A stretch of DNA of 11,482 nt, taken from positions 1 through 11,482 of the forward strand of contig JAIPBB010000169.1 in the NCBI GenBank assembly GCA_021739805.1, given 5' to 3'. Origin of the DNA: Saprospiraceae bacterium. Its GTDB lineage: Bacteria > Bacteroidota > Bacteroidia > Bacteroidales > JAIPBB01. Position 1 is the first letter of the stretch, and each line of letters opens with the position of its first letter. Below the pieces are notes generated by a model. The model did no database searches and was not told the origin of the DNA. It saw only the letters and a list, made by a program, of their open reading frames with translations. Made by a program: the position numbers and the translations under genes. Shown piece after piece: positions 1 to 8,598 of the stretch.

Positions 1-3000
1 ACTGAAGTGGCTATACAAGCTGTTACATTATCAGTTACAGTAAGTGTTAATATGATTTGATTAGTAATTGCAATTGTAGTGCAGTTTTGTTGTGTTGTAC
101 TTCCATTAATTAATGATGCCGGACTCCAACTGTATGAATAGTTGGATGATCCACCGCTTGCAGAACCATTAAGAACAGTATTAGTATTATAAAAAACACT
201 ATCTGGTCCTGAAATAGAAACTGTTGGCAATGCATTTACAGTAGTATTTTGTGCTGTCATAGCAGAACAACCAAAAGGGTTAGCATATGTATAGCTTATT
301 GAGTGAGTTCCAACACCTGCAACCATAGGATCAAAAGTACTGCCGGTAACACCATTTCCAATAAAATATCCACCTGATGGGATTCCAACCAAAGTTGAAC
401 TCATATCATTAGCACAATAAGAAGTTGCCAAACCGCTAAATGAAACTGTTGGTATTTGGACAACTGCAATAGTAACAGAAGAATTGAAACTTTGTGTGCC
501 AGAAGTAACAGTAACTGTATATGTTGTTGTTGCTGTTGGGTTAACAATTGGATTAGCAATAGTTGAGCTAAATCCAGGAGGATTTGAAGCCCAGGTATAT
601 GAATAACTTCCTGTACCACCTGAAGCAAGTGCATTAAGTTGTGTAGTATCACCTAAACATATTGAATCAGGTACTGCAATTGCATTTGCACTTAAAGGTC
701 CACCATATACTTTAATTGTAACTTGGGCAGTATCCTGACAACCGGAAACAGCATCAATAACGGTTAAGGTGAAAATAGTTGTAACAAACATTGTATCAGT
801 TGTTGGATTTTGAAGGCTTGATATAAATCCAGGTGGGTTTGATACCCAACTGTAAGTATAATTACTTGTTCCACCACTAGCAGAACCCGACAAATTATAA
901 GTTCCAAGATATGCTACAGAATCGTAACTACCTGCATTTGCAACAGGTAAAGCATAAACAGTAACATTTTGGATATCAGTTCCTGAACATCCATTTGCAT
1001 TAGTGTATGAATATGTAATTGCATGTGTTCCTGTACCAGCAACTGCAGGGTTAAAAGCTCCTCCTGTCATTCCTGTTCCACTAAACGACCCTCCTGAAGG
1101 AGTTCCTGTCAGTGATACAATGCCGGCATTTACACAATATGAAGTCTGCAAGCCGCTGAAACTAACAGAAGGATTTGCATTTACAGTTACATTTTGACTG
1201 AATGAATTCATACAAGAATTTGCGTCCTGATATGTATATGTAATGGAATGTGTACCTGCATTTGCGTTTGCAGGATTAAAAGTATTTCCACTAATTCCGG
1301 CTCCACTAAATGTTCCACCTGCAGGACTTCCTGTTAAGGTAACAGGAGAAGCACTCATACAATATGAAGCAGCAAGACCTGTAAAACTAACAGTTGGAAG
1401 TGCGTAAACCGTAACATTTTTTGTTACCACATAAGCACAACTATTTGCATCAGTATATGAGTATGTAATAGTGTGTGTGCCAACACCTGCAACCGAAGGG
1501 ATAAATGTAGTTCCAACTATGCCGTTTCCGCTTAATGTTCCTCCAAATGGTGTTAGAGTAAGACTAACAGTAGATGCATTTATACAGTATGATGTATTTA
1601 TTCCTGTAATGCTTACAGTAGTTAATGGGTAAACATTAGTTTGCTGGGATGTATTTCCTGAGCATCCTGAAGAATTGGTTACTAAATAGGTTATTGAATG
1701 AGTTCCCGCTCCGGCAACTGAAGGATTAAAAATATTTCCTGACATTCCTATGCCAATAAAAGTGCCTCCGGCAGGTGAACCAAACAATGTGTCAGTCCCG
1801 TTATTCTGGCAATAATTTGAAGCTAATCCTGATATTGTAGCATTAGGACTATTTAATAATGTTAAAGCCATACTATTTGTATCAGTACCACAAGTGGGAT
1901 ATCCATTGGCAGTTAAAGTCAAATATACCATTCCACTTGCTGTGTCTGCGTTTGAAGGAGTATAAGTAGGGTTGATTGTTGTTCCATTAGTAAAACTACC
2001 GCTTCCACTTGTGGTCCATAACAATGATGAATAACCAATGGCAGTTGCACTAGTTATTGTATGTGTTGAAGTAGAACAAATGCTTGTATCAGTACCTGCA
2101 TTAGCAGTAGGATAACCATGAGAAATAATATTAAGTGAAACAGTGTCATTTGACTGCACCTGGTCGTTTTGTCCGTTAGGACTTAAAGTTTGAGCTAAAA
2201 TTGTATAGGAACCGGCAGTAAAATTATAGTTTCCAAGAGTTATCAATACGGAATCATTTGATGCTAAAGAGCCTGTCCAGCTATTGGGAATTTGTCCAAC
2301 AGAATTAACTGACCAATTAACTGAGAATGATGTAATTGTAATCGCTCCATTATTTTTGACTATTATTTGCACACTTTCATTTCCACCACATAAAGTTGTA
2401 TTTGGAGATATAAAACCTTCCGCACTAATTTCATAATTTGCCTGGAACTCATCTGCACCAATATCCGGTGTTGTTGCATGTCGTGCTTCTCCGTCTATAT
2501 CATCTGTGATAACAGTTATTGGAGTTCCTAATTTATCCATTGCAAAGTTAGTAACATGAAGATCAGTAGTAGAATAATACGATGGATTAACCGAAATTGA
2601 GTTTGCATCCATACTGCTCGCTGATTGCCATTGAGCTAAAGTATTTCTATTTTGCCCCCAGTAAGCTAAAGTTCCTCCACTTGTATAAAGATTATTGTAA
2701 TCGCTGGCACTTAAAATGCCGGTATTTGTGTAAATTGCATAACCACCACCAAGGTTAATAGAATTATTATTTGTTAAAATAATGTTTCCGCCTGATGGTA
2801 AATAAATAGAACGTCCGTTGTTTCCTCCTGTTGTAAGATTGATATTATTATTAAAAATGTTAATATAGTTACTTGTTATTACATAAATACCACGTGGATA
2901 TCCCCCAACATTTACACTAACGAAATTATTTGCAACTAAAGCTCTGTTTGTTGCTGTTCCATCAGAATTGCCAAGAAAAATCCCGTATATATAGCTGTTA

Positions 3001-6000
3001 ACTCCTTTAACATCTATTTTGTTTTTTGTAATCTCGCATGAATTGTCGCAATAGTATAAATAGATTCCATAATAATATCCGCTGCTAGGTGAAATTGGTT
3101 GTGATATTATATTAGAATTTATTTTTACAGCGTTTTGATAGTAAGCATAAACACCATATCTGCCATGCATTATTACATTGTTCTCTATTTCAGTTCCGGC
3201 TTGTAAAGTCGTTGTACCAGAACCTCTCATATGAATACCATAATCTCCAAGCACATTTATGTAATTATTTGTTATGTGGTTATCATTAGCACCTCCTGCT
3301 CCATAAGAGTAAATACCCGCACCATTTGCTGCTGCATTAGCAATTGAAATAATTTGGTTATTAGTAAAGGTATTAAAATCAGAATTATTTGTTAATTCTA
3401 CAACCGTTCCATAAGTAGTACCGATTGATTTAATTGTCATGTTTTTAAAGGTACAATAATCTGTTCCATCTAAAATAAGAACAAAATTATTCGTTGCATT
3501 TGAAGCAAATTGAAGTATAACATTTGTACTATCTCCACTTTGTGATTGGAAAGTTATTGTATTTGTAGAAGAAGTACCGGAAATAGCATTTAATATAATT
3601 TGTTCAGTATAAGTTCCTGAAAACACATTAAATGTAACTGCACCTGAAATACCAAATGTGTTTAGTGCATTTGCAGCTGCTGAAAAAGTTGGATAATCAC
3701 CTCCTGTTCCAATAGTATATGTTCCGGATAAAGAGCCGGCAATCATCCTTTTTCCAAATGGAGCTGTAACTGTTGGTGTTTTAACACCTCCAACATTAAT
3801 TGAAGTACATTCTGCATCAACGTAATTGCCAAGAGTTGCTGTAGAACTAATGTTATAAGTCAACCAGAAATAGTTTTTACCATTTGCTAAAGCTTGAGTT
3901 CCAACAAAATTATTTGTGGAAGCCGGAGCTGCTACTGTTGAACCAAATTGATTAATAGCAGAAAAATTACTATCTAATCCGGTGAACCATAATCTTGCAT
4001 TTGAGATATCAGAAAGGCTTGTTGTTCCATTAGTACTAATGCTAAATGCTGTTGCACTTAAAGGAGTTGCATTTCCTGTCATTACTACTTCAATTCCTAT
4101 TATTTCCTGATTTGATCCTCCTTGAAGAACACCAGTTGTATCAGAATGGAAAGCCTTACTTGAAACATAACTCATTGGTGTTGGTAATGCACAATCAAAT
4201 TTTATATTTGGTTTTCTGTTAGATGTTCCTGAATTTGCAACGCTGGAACAAACATTTGAATTATCAAACCTATAATAATGAGTCGCAGTAGAAGATGTAT
4301 TTGTCTGACTAACGCTGGCATTCCCATTATTTACGTAACTAGTATTATTGAAACAAGTTTCAACAAGAATATTACTTACTCCATCCCAAATAAATGGCGT
4401 TGAAAATGCATGTGTATTCCAACCCAAAACAGGTTGATATGAACTAATAGTATAAACAGTTGTTACACCCGTTTCCCATGAAGTTGTTAAGGCAGTGCTA
4501 GTAGTATTTTTTAATTTAATTGTAAAATTGTCTAAAGCAGGACAAGCATTTACGTTAGTAACGTCAAAAGCAAGAGAATTAATCGCACCTGTTCCTACCC
4601 CGGCAGAAATTAAGTCAGCAGCAGTTATTAAATATTGGTTTTTAGCACCCCAATAATAATTAGCATAAGGAGAACCATCTTGAGTGCCTGTATTTGCTAA
4701 AGTTCCTGTTCCAACAATAACAAAATTTCTAATTTGTTTTTTTCCGACAGGTGAAGTAACTGTTGGAGTTCTTGCTGTGTCATCAACTATAATTGAAGTG
4801 CATTGAGCATCAATATAGTTATTTAAAGTTGCAGTTGATTTAACATCATAAGTTAACCAAAAATAGTTAGACCCCTGAGCTAGAGTTACACTATCATTTG
4901 TAAATGTTAATGTAGCACCTGGACTTGCTATTGTTCCAGCAAATTGATTTGAGCTTGAAAAAGTATTGTTAGCTCCTGTAAAATATATTTTTGCATTTTG
5001 AATGTCAGACAAACTAGTTGTACCTGTTGTTGTTAGATTTAAACCTTTTACTTTTAATGGATTAATGCTATTTGTAGTAACAACTTCTATTTGTAAAATC
5101 TTTTCATTTGTTGTACCCGGAGAAACACCATTAGTGTCAGGATGAACTGCTGTACTACTAACATATTCCATTAATGTTGGCAATTGATACTCAAATCTAA
5201 TATTAGGTAATCTGTTAGATGAAGCTAAGGATAAACTTCCAGGAGCAACAGTCGCACTATTGGCAAATCTACATCTGTTTGAGCCTGTTACTGTTGAGTA
5301 TCTCCAACTTGGGGCTTGAAATGGTTGGAAATTTGGTCCAACAGTTTGCGAAACCAAAACCTGTAGATTACTTGTTCCATCATAAGTAAATGGTGTTATC
5401 AATGAAACTTCCATCCAGCCACTGGTTGCATTGTTAGGAAAAGGGGCACTGCTATATACTAATGTATATCCACTTAAGGAATATGAGCCGGTTGCTAGTG
5501 TTGATGTAGTTGAATTTTTCATATAAATACTAACATTTTGTGGCTGCTGAGTAGTGTTATTTCCTGAACCTTTATAAAATGCAAGTTTTGCAATATCTTT
5601 AGCTGTACCCATTTCCGCAGAAGTATAAATAAATTCACTTGCAGCGTTTAAATCATAATGTATAGGCATAGTATTATCGGTTGATGTTCCTGTACCAATA
5701 ATCAGATATCCTTTAATTGATTTATCCCCAATCGGACAAGTTACAGTTGGAATTTTATTTGAAGAAGAAATTGTAATTTGTGTACAACATGCATCAACAA
5801 CTCCATTATAGTTTGCTGAGGTAGGAATATCATAAGTTAACCAAAAATAGTTAGTGTCCTGAAGTAGAACCTGGCTTCCTGATATTGGGAATGAAGCACT
5901 GGGAATTATAACCATGCTTCCAAACTGATTAGTTGTAGCAAATGTACTACTTGCACCTGTGTACCATAATTTAATATTGGCAATATCTCCTAAGCTTGTT

Positions 6001-8342
6001 GTACCTGCAGTACTAATCATAAATTGTGTTGCAGTTAACGGATTTTGATCCCCGTTTGTAACAATTTGAATTTGCATTATTTCTTGTTCTGCAACTCCAT
6101 GAAAAACAGCTTCTGTGTTTTGCAAACATGTACTTGAAGAATAAGTCATCGGAACAGATTGATAAATCCTAATATCATCAATTGCCATATCAGAAGCATA
6201 GTTCAGCCCGGTTGTACCCCTTATTCTTATCTTTATATTACCCAAACCAGCATAAGTAGCCAGGCTAATTTGTGCCTGATTATAAGCAGAACCCTGGGTT
6301 GTATTTTGTTGCCCAGTTTGTGACCATATATTTCCGGACCAGCTTGTTCCACCATTTGTTGAAACTTGTACAGATAATGTTCCCATATTAACACCATACA
6401 TATGGTAGAAAATTTCCATTGTAGGATTTGAAAGATTCACGAAATTCAATAAAGGACTTATTAAATCTGCATTGTAATTATAACATCCACCTGAAGCTTC
6501 GGTATAAAGATAATTTCCGCTTCCGCTTGTATGGTCTCCATTAGGACCGGTATTTGCTGAAGGTGTTCCACCTGTTCTAGGAACCCAGTCAATGTCATCC
6601 GTAGTACTGTTTATCCAATCAATATTTAAAAAATGTGTTGCATTACAGACAGGAGTTCCGCCAACAGCTACAGTTGTTTCAAAATCCTGGATATATGGGA
6701 AGCTTATTAAGCCGGGTGACATCGTAGTGTCGCAGGCTGTAATACCACTAGAGTAGTAATGATTAGCGTCATAAGAAAATACTTTATAACAATAATTTGT
6801 GCTTGTAGTCAATCCTGTGTCAGTAAAACTGGTAGCACTTCCCATATAAACAACTTGTTCAAGATTTGCACTTAGCATAGCACCAACCCAATAAGTGTAA
6901 CCATTTGTTGGTATTGGGAAAGTACTATTTGTATGTCGTACTACCATTACATCCTGATTTGAAGTGTTTTTATTCCAGCTAAGATTTATTTGAGAAGTAC
7001 TTAGTGCATTAGTTGTCAAGTTAGATGGGTCATTGACAGATGATGTTGTGGCATTTGCTATAACACCTAAAGAGTAATAATGACTACCGTCATAAGACCA
7101 TGCCTTGTAGTAATGCGTTCCTGAAGGCAAACTCATATGGCTAAATGAAGTTCCACTGCCACTATATATTACTGTTCCCTGTCCGGCTGCAATTTGATTA
7201 TTTACCGGATAAGTTATTCCATTTATTGGAGTAGCAAATGTGTTTGATGTATTATATGCAATCATTACATCATGGTTGTTTGTGTTTTTCACCCAGCTAA
7301 GGTCAATTTGTGATGAACTAATAGTAGTTGCATTGAAGTTAGTAGGGTCAAGAATTGACTGGGTAGTAGCACTGTCAAGAACACCCGGTGAATAAATAGG
7401 AATATTATTGTAAGAGTAAATTGTATAGTAATATTTAGTGTTTGGCGTTAAACCGGTATGGCTATAATTTACAAGACTTCCTTTATAAAGAACTGTTCCT
7501 TGTCCGGGAGATATTTGGTTTCCTACTGCATATGACATTCCATTTGCAGGAGATGCAAAATTATTGACTGTATTGTAAACAACAATAACGTCGTTACTGT
7601 TTGCGTTTTTTGTCCAGCCCAAATTGATTTGTGATGTGCTAATAACTGATTGAGTGAAGTTTGTCGGGTCAGTAACAGCAGGAACAGTACTTGGTGTAAA
7701 AGTGTAACAAGTGTCAGATGTTGGGAATGTTGGGATAACATTATAATAAATGTTGTCTCCTGCATTTATTCCAAGATTAGTAGCACTACTGCTTCCGGCA
7801 GTTACATTATAAAACCCAATGCGAATTTCATTAGTTGTTTCATAAAAACTTACCTGTATATCAGCCTGATAACCCCATGTTGAACCTAAATAATTTGTAT
7901 TATAAGTAAGTGCAATTGTCCAGATTCGATTTGGAGAAGAGCCTGATACCTTTTGCATGATATTGCCGACAACTGTACCATCAGTATTCCCACCATAAGA
8001 TAAAAACTGACCAAAAGTGTTTGAAGGTATTGGCATATTGTTAGCAAGTGTTATCGAAGCATCAAATCTCATATAACCATTTGTATTCATAGTTAAGTTA
8101 TTTGATAATCCATAACCTGTGCTGTAAACGTAGAAAGGGAATGGCCAGGCAGCAAGTGCTCCACCATCATCGTTGTTTCCGCTGTTTAAAACGATTTGAG
8201 TAGCTCCTGTCATACTAATAGCCGTACAATTAGATCCGGAAAGAGTGTAATTCCATGATGCTGTTTGTGAGATTGCTGAATTAGATAATAATAGCATAAA
8301 AGCTATAGCTAATTTTGAATAAATTGTTATGTGCTTTTTCAT
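1..8342 (-). CDS. Giant modular secreted surface protein, adhesin-like (C-terminus beyond window)
   Basis: The frame runs open from ATG at 8342 to the left edge: 2,780 codons plus two bases, no stop. Residues 1-26 are a signal peptide (MKKH start, hydrophobic AIAFMLLL, likely cleavage near AISQ/TAS). Domains in order: unassigned N-terminal beta-domain about 27-220; three FnIII-like repeats 225-543; MAM-like domain 545-728 (FPYIQDFE start, MAIDDIRIY end); three BNR_assoc_N-like domains at 732-880, 1058-1207 and 1390-1533, separated by two copies of another beta-domain; parallel beta-helix 1540-1966, ending DIGADEF; CARDB-like domain about 1969-2077; PKD-like domain 2078-2166; then a mixed Ig-like/PKD-like array to the edge. 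No catalytic motif was seen, so binding or adhesion is inferred from architecture. Type IX secretion is plausible in Bacteroidota, but the sorting domain would lie outside the window. A candidate -7 element sits about 50 bases upstream. The start is chosen because the signal peptide follows it directly. The reading frame is certain; the function is not. Confidence 0.93.
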   Translation of the reverse strand, partial: MKKHITIYSKLAIAFMLLLSNSAISQTASWNYTLSGSNCTAISMTGATQIVLNSGNNDDGGALAAWPFPFYVYSTGYGLSNNLTMNTNGYMRFDASITLANNMPIPSNTFGQFLSYGGNTDGTVVGNIMQKVSGSSPNRIWTIALTYNTNYLGSTWGYQADIQVSFYETTNEIRIGFYNVTAGSSSATNLGINAGDNIYYNVIPTFPTSDTCYTFTPSTVPAVTDPTNFTQSVISTSQINLGWTKNANSNDVIVVYNTVNNFASPANGMSYAVGNQISPGQGTVLYKGSLVNYSHTGLTPNTKYYYTIYSYNNIPIYSPGVLDSATTQSILDPTNFNATTISSSQIDLSWVKNTNNHDVMIAYNTSNTFATPINGITYPVNNQIAAGQGTVIYSGSGTSFSHMSLPSGTHYYKAWSYDGSHYYSLGVIANATTSSVNDPSNLTTNALSTSQINLSWNKNTSNQDVMVVRHTNSTFPIPTNGYTYWVGAMLSANLEQVVYMGSATSFTDTGLTTSTNYCYKVFSYDANHYYSSGITACDTTMSPGLISFPYIQDFETTVAVGGTPVCNATHFLNIDWINSTTDDIDWVPRTGGTPSANTGPNGDHTSGSGNYLYTEASGGCYNYNADLISPLLNFVNLSNPTMEIFYHMYGVNMGTLSVQVSTNGGTSWSGNIWSQTGQQNTTQGSAYNQAQISLATYAGLGNIKIRIRGTTGLNYASDMAIDDIRIYQSVPMTYSSSTCLQNTEAVFHGVAEQEIMQIQIVTNGDQNPLTATQFMISTAGTTSLGDIANIKLWYTGASSTFATTNQFGSMVIIPSASFPISGSQVLLQDTNYFWLTYDIPTSANYNGVVDACCTQITISSSNKIPTVTCPIGDKSIKGYLIIGTGTSTDNTMPIHYDLNAASEFIYTSAEMGTAKDIAKLAFYKGSGNNTTQQPQNVSIYMKNSTTSTLATGSYSLSGYTLVYSSAPFPNNATSGWMEVSLITPFTYDGTSNLQVLVSQTVGPNFQPFQAPSWRYSTVTGSNRCRFANSATVAPGSLSLASSNRLPNIRFEYQLPTLMEYVSSTAVHPDTNGVSPGTTNEKILQIEVVTTNSINPLKVKGLNLTTTGTTSLSDIQNAKIYFTGANNTFSSSNQFAGTIASPGATLTFTNDSVTLAQGSNYFWLTYDVKSTATLNNYIDAQCTSIIVDDTARTPTVTSPVGKKQIRNFVIVGTGTLANTGTQDGSPYANYYWGAKNQYLITAADLISAGVGTGAINSLAFDVTNVNACPALDNFTIKLKNTTSTALTTSWETGVTTVYTISSYQPVLGWNTHAFSTPFIWDGVSNILVETCFNNTSYVNNGNASVSQTNTSSTATHYYRFDNSNVCSSVANSGTSNRKPNIKFDCALPTPMSYVSSKAFHSDTTGVLQGGSNQEIIGIEVVMTGNATPLSATAFSISTNGTTSLSDISNARLWFTGLDSNFSAINQFGSTVAAPASTNNFVGTQALANGKNYFWLTYNISSTATLGNYVDAECTSINVGGVKTPTVTAPFGKRMIAGSLSGTYTIGTGGDYPTFSAAANALNTFGISGAVTFNVFSGTYTEQIILNAISGTSSTNTITFQSQSGDSTNVILQFASNATNNFVLILDGTDYCTFKNMTIKSIGTTYGTVVELTNNSDFNTFTNNQIISIANAAANGAGIYSYGAGGANDNHITNNYINVLGDYGIHMRGSGTTTLQAGTEIENNVIMHGRYGVYAYYQNAVKINSNIISQPISPSSGYYYGIYLYYCDNSCEITKNKIDVKGVNSYIYGIFLGNSDGTATNRALVANNFVSVNVGGYPRGIYVITSNYINIFNNNINLTTGGNNGRSIYLPSGGNIILTNNNSINLGGGYAIYTNTGILSASDYNNLYTSGGTLAYWGQNRNTLAQWQSASSMDANSISVNPSYYSTTDLHVTNFAMDKLGTPITVITDDIDGEARHATTPDIGADEFQANYEISAEGFISPNTTLCGGNESVQIIVKNNGAITITSFSVNWSVNSVGQIPNSWTGSLASNDSVLITLGNYNFTAGSYTILAQTLSPNGQNDQVQSNDTVSLNIISHGYPTANAGTDTSICSTSTHTITSATAIGYSSLLWTTSGSGSFTNGTTINPTYTPSNADTASGMVYLTLTANGYPTCGTDTNSMALTLLNSPNATISGLASNYCQNNGTDTLFGSPAGGTFIGIGMSGNIFNPSVAGAGTHSITYLVTNSSGCSGNTSQQTNVYPLTTVSITGINTSYCINASTVSLTLTPFGGTLSGNGIVGTTFIPSVAGVGTHTITYSYTDANSCAYVVTKNVTVYALPTVSFTGLAASYCMSASPVTLTGSPAGGTFSGAGISGNTFNPANANAGTHSITYTYQDANSCMNSFSQNVTVNANPSVSFSGLQTSYCVNAGIVSLTGTPSGGSFSGTGMTGGAFNPAVAGTGTHAITYSYTNANGCSGTDIQNVTVYALPVANAGSYDSVAYLGTYNLSGSASGGTSNYTYSWVSNPPGFISSLQNPTTDTMFVTTIFTLTVIDAVSGCQDTAQVTIKVYGGPLSANAIAVPDSICLGDTTQLNALASGGTGSYSYTWASNPPGFSSTIANPIVNPTATTTYTVTVTSGTQSFNSSVTIAVVQIPTVSFSGLATSYCANDMSSTLVGIPSGGYFIGNGVTGSTFDPMVAGVGTHSISYTYANPFGCSAMTAQNTTVNALPTVSISGPDSVFYNTNTVLNGSASGGSSNYSYSWSPASLINGSTTQQNCTTIAITNQIILTLTVTDNVTACIATS
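228..449 (-). repeat. Fifth, separated copy of the cysteine-paired Ig-like repeat
   Basis: Residues 2632-2705 repeat the same unit (SYCAND, PSGGYFIGNG, VAGVGTHSISY, FGC). It is separated from the tandem block of four by two PKD-like domains at about 2466-2548 and 2549-2630, which share SWVSNPPGF / TWASNPPGF. Another PKD-like unit begins at 2706 (PTVSISGPDSV, SYSWSP) and is cut by the window edge, so the array evidently continues. Confidence 0.75.
948..1844 (-). repeat. Four tandem cysteine-paired Ig-like repeats in the giant protein
   Basis: Residues 2167-2465 are four copies with a period of 73-77 residues, units starting after P2166, P2239, P2316 and P2391. The shared pattern is (S/N)YC near the start, then P-x-GG-x-(F/L)-x-G-x-G-(I/M), (F)-x-P, an AG-x-GTH-x-ITY strand and a second Cys in (N/S)-(S/G)-C. 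The two cysteines recur in every copy about 50-60 residues apart, suggesting one disulfide per module, as expected for an exported protein. Units of this type are abundant in Bacteroidota surface proteins; I do not assign a precise family. Confidence 0.8.
2445..3725 (-). other. Right-handed parallel beta-helix domain in the giant protein
   Basis: Residues 1540-1966 begin GTYTIGTGGDYPTFSAAANA, a usual entry to pectin-lyase-like beta-helices in Bacteroidota, and continue with irregular rungs of about 22-30 residues rich in N-N-x-I/V (for example NTFTNNQI, DNHITNNYI, ENNVIMHGRYGVYAY, ITKNKIDVKG, INIFNNNI). The domain closes with DDIDGEARHATTPDIGADEF, the common terminal signature of these helices. 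Such folds bind or cleave polysaccharides, but I see no obvious lyase active site. A binding or structural role is equally likely. Confidence 0.8.
3744..6149 (-). repeat. Alternating A-B-A-B-A array: three BNR_assoc_N-like domains and two partner beta-domains
   Basis: A-type copies occupy residues 732-880, 1058-1207 and 1390-1533. Each begins with M-x-Y-x-S-S, carries a run like TTSLxDIxNA, then a near-invariant NYFWLTY strand, and ends TPTVT-x-P-x-G-(D/K)-K or similar (IPTVTCPIGDK, TPTVTSPVGKK, TPTVTAPFGKR). This resembles the BNR-repeat neuraminidase N-terminal domain (BNR_assoc_N), recalled from memory and not searched. B-type copies at about 881-1057 and 1208-1389 share TPF-(T/I)-(Y/W)-DG-x-SN and a closing SNR-x-PNI-(R/K)-F. 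No BNR/Asp-box sialidase repeats were noticed, so enzymatic activity is not claimed. Confidence 0.7.
6159..6710 (-). other. MAM-like / jelly-roll carbohydrate- or protein-binding domain in the giant protein
   Basis: Residues 545-728 read as one beta-sandwich: FPYIQDFE at the start, TGPNGDHTSGSGNYLYTE in the first third, then ADLISPLL, a MEIFYHMYG strand, LSVQVSTNGG, and MAIDDIRIY at the end. This order (QDFE, GP..DHT.G.G.Y, SP.L, YHMYG, L.V..S, IDDI) is the familiar MAM (meprin/A5/mu) pattern, and the length of about 180 residues is right. It is known mostly as an adhesion or binding fold; the ligand cannot be read from sequence. Confidence 0.75.
6714..7670 (-). repeat. Three tandem fibronectin-III-like repeats in the giant protein
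   Basis: Residues 225-543 hold three copies with starts at D225, D332 and D438, a period of 106-107 residues. Each opens with DPTNF, DPTNF or DPSNL, continues with a S-x-Q-I-(N/D)-L-(G/S)-W strand, a (N/H/Q)DV(I/M) segment and a conserved Y-(Y/C)-Y/K-A/V-x-S-Y strand near the end. This W...Y pattern fits FnIII-like modules common in exported Bacteroidota proteins. They probably act as spacers or binding modules between the N-terminal domain and the MAM-like domain. The family assignment is by pattern only. Confidence 0.75.
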
Positions 8343-8391
8343 ATTTGAATGGGTATTAATATTCATAAACTGTTATTTGTATTACTAACTT

Positions 8392-8399
8392 CAAAAATA
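8392..8399 (-). promoter_or_regulatory. Candidate -7 element for the giant surface-protein gene
   Basis: On the minus strand this reads TATTTTTG, a full match to the Bacteroidota TAnnTTTG element, about 50 bases before the ATG. That predicts an untranslated leader of roughly 40 bases. No TTG-like -33 box stands 17-23 bases upstream, and the region is very A/T-rich, so chance matches are possible. Nothing else was recognised in the gap 8343-8598 between this gene and trxB. Confidence 0.4.
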
Positions 8400-8598
8400 A
8401 TAATAAAAACCAAATTTTAATAAAAATTCTATTTTTAATAATTTCTTGTAATACAGGTTTTTATGCAAAGAAAAATATATATAAACTTATATTACTAAAC
8501 AAAGACAGTAAAAGTTTCAGAAAGGTTGCAATAAATTTAGTGAATCACGTAAAATTATTTTATTTATTAAATAGGAGAATATAAAAACAAGAACGGAA

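Noticed and set aside
401..652. A Leu/Gln-rich minus-strand frame of 83 codons
   Set aside because: It is an out-of-frame reading of the Thr/Asn-rich giant gene; ACA- and CAA-type codons shifted by one base give Gln and Leu runs. No protein-like features.
1003..1197. A plus-strand frame of 64 codons
   Set aside because: It is antisense to the Ig-like repeats of the giant gene, with no promoter-like site or family resemblance.
228..1844. Regular repeats that might be a CRISPR array or mobile-element repeats
   Set aside because: The period of about 225 bases stays in frame, the copies diverge freely at the DNA level and encode a conserved domain; they are coding repeats.
3744..6149. Possible sialidase suggested by the BNR-associated domains
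   Set aside because: No Asp-box (S-x-D-x-G-x-T-W type) repeats or catalytic arginine triad were seen nearby; the domains occur here without the enzyme part.
7523..7883. Two overlapping small frames, one on each strand
   Set aside because: Both lie inside the N-terminal part of the giant gene in other frames, and the real frame there encodes a recognisable FnIII-like repeat and beta-domain.
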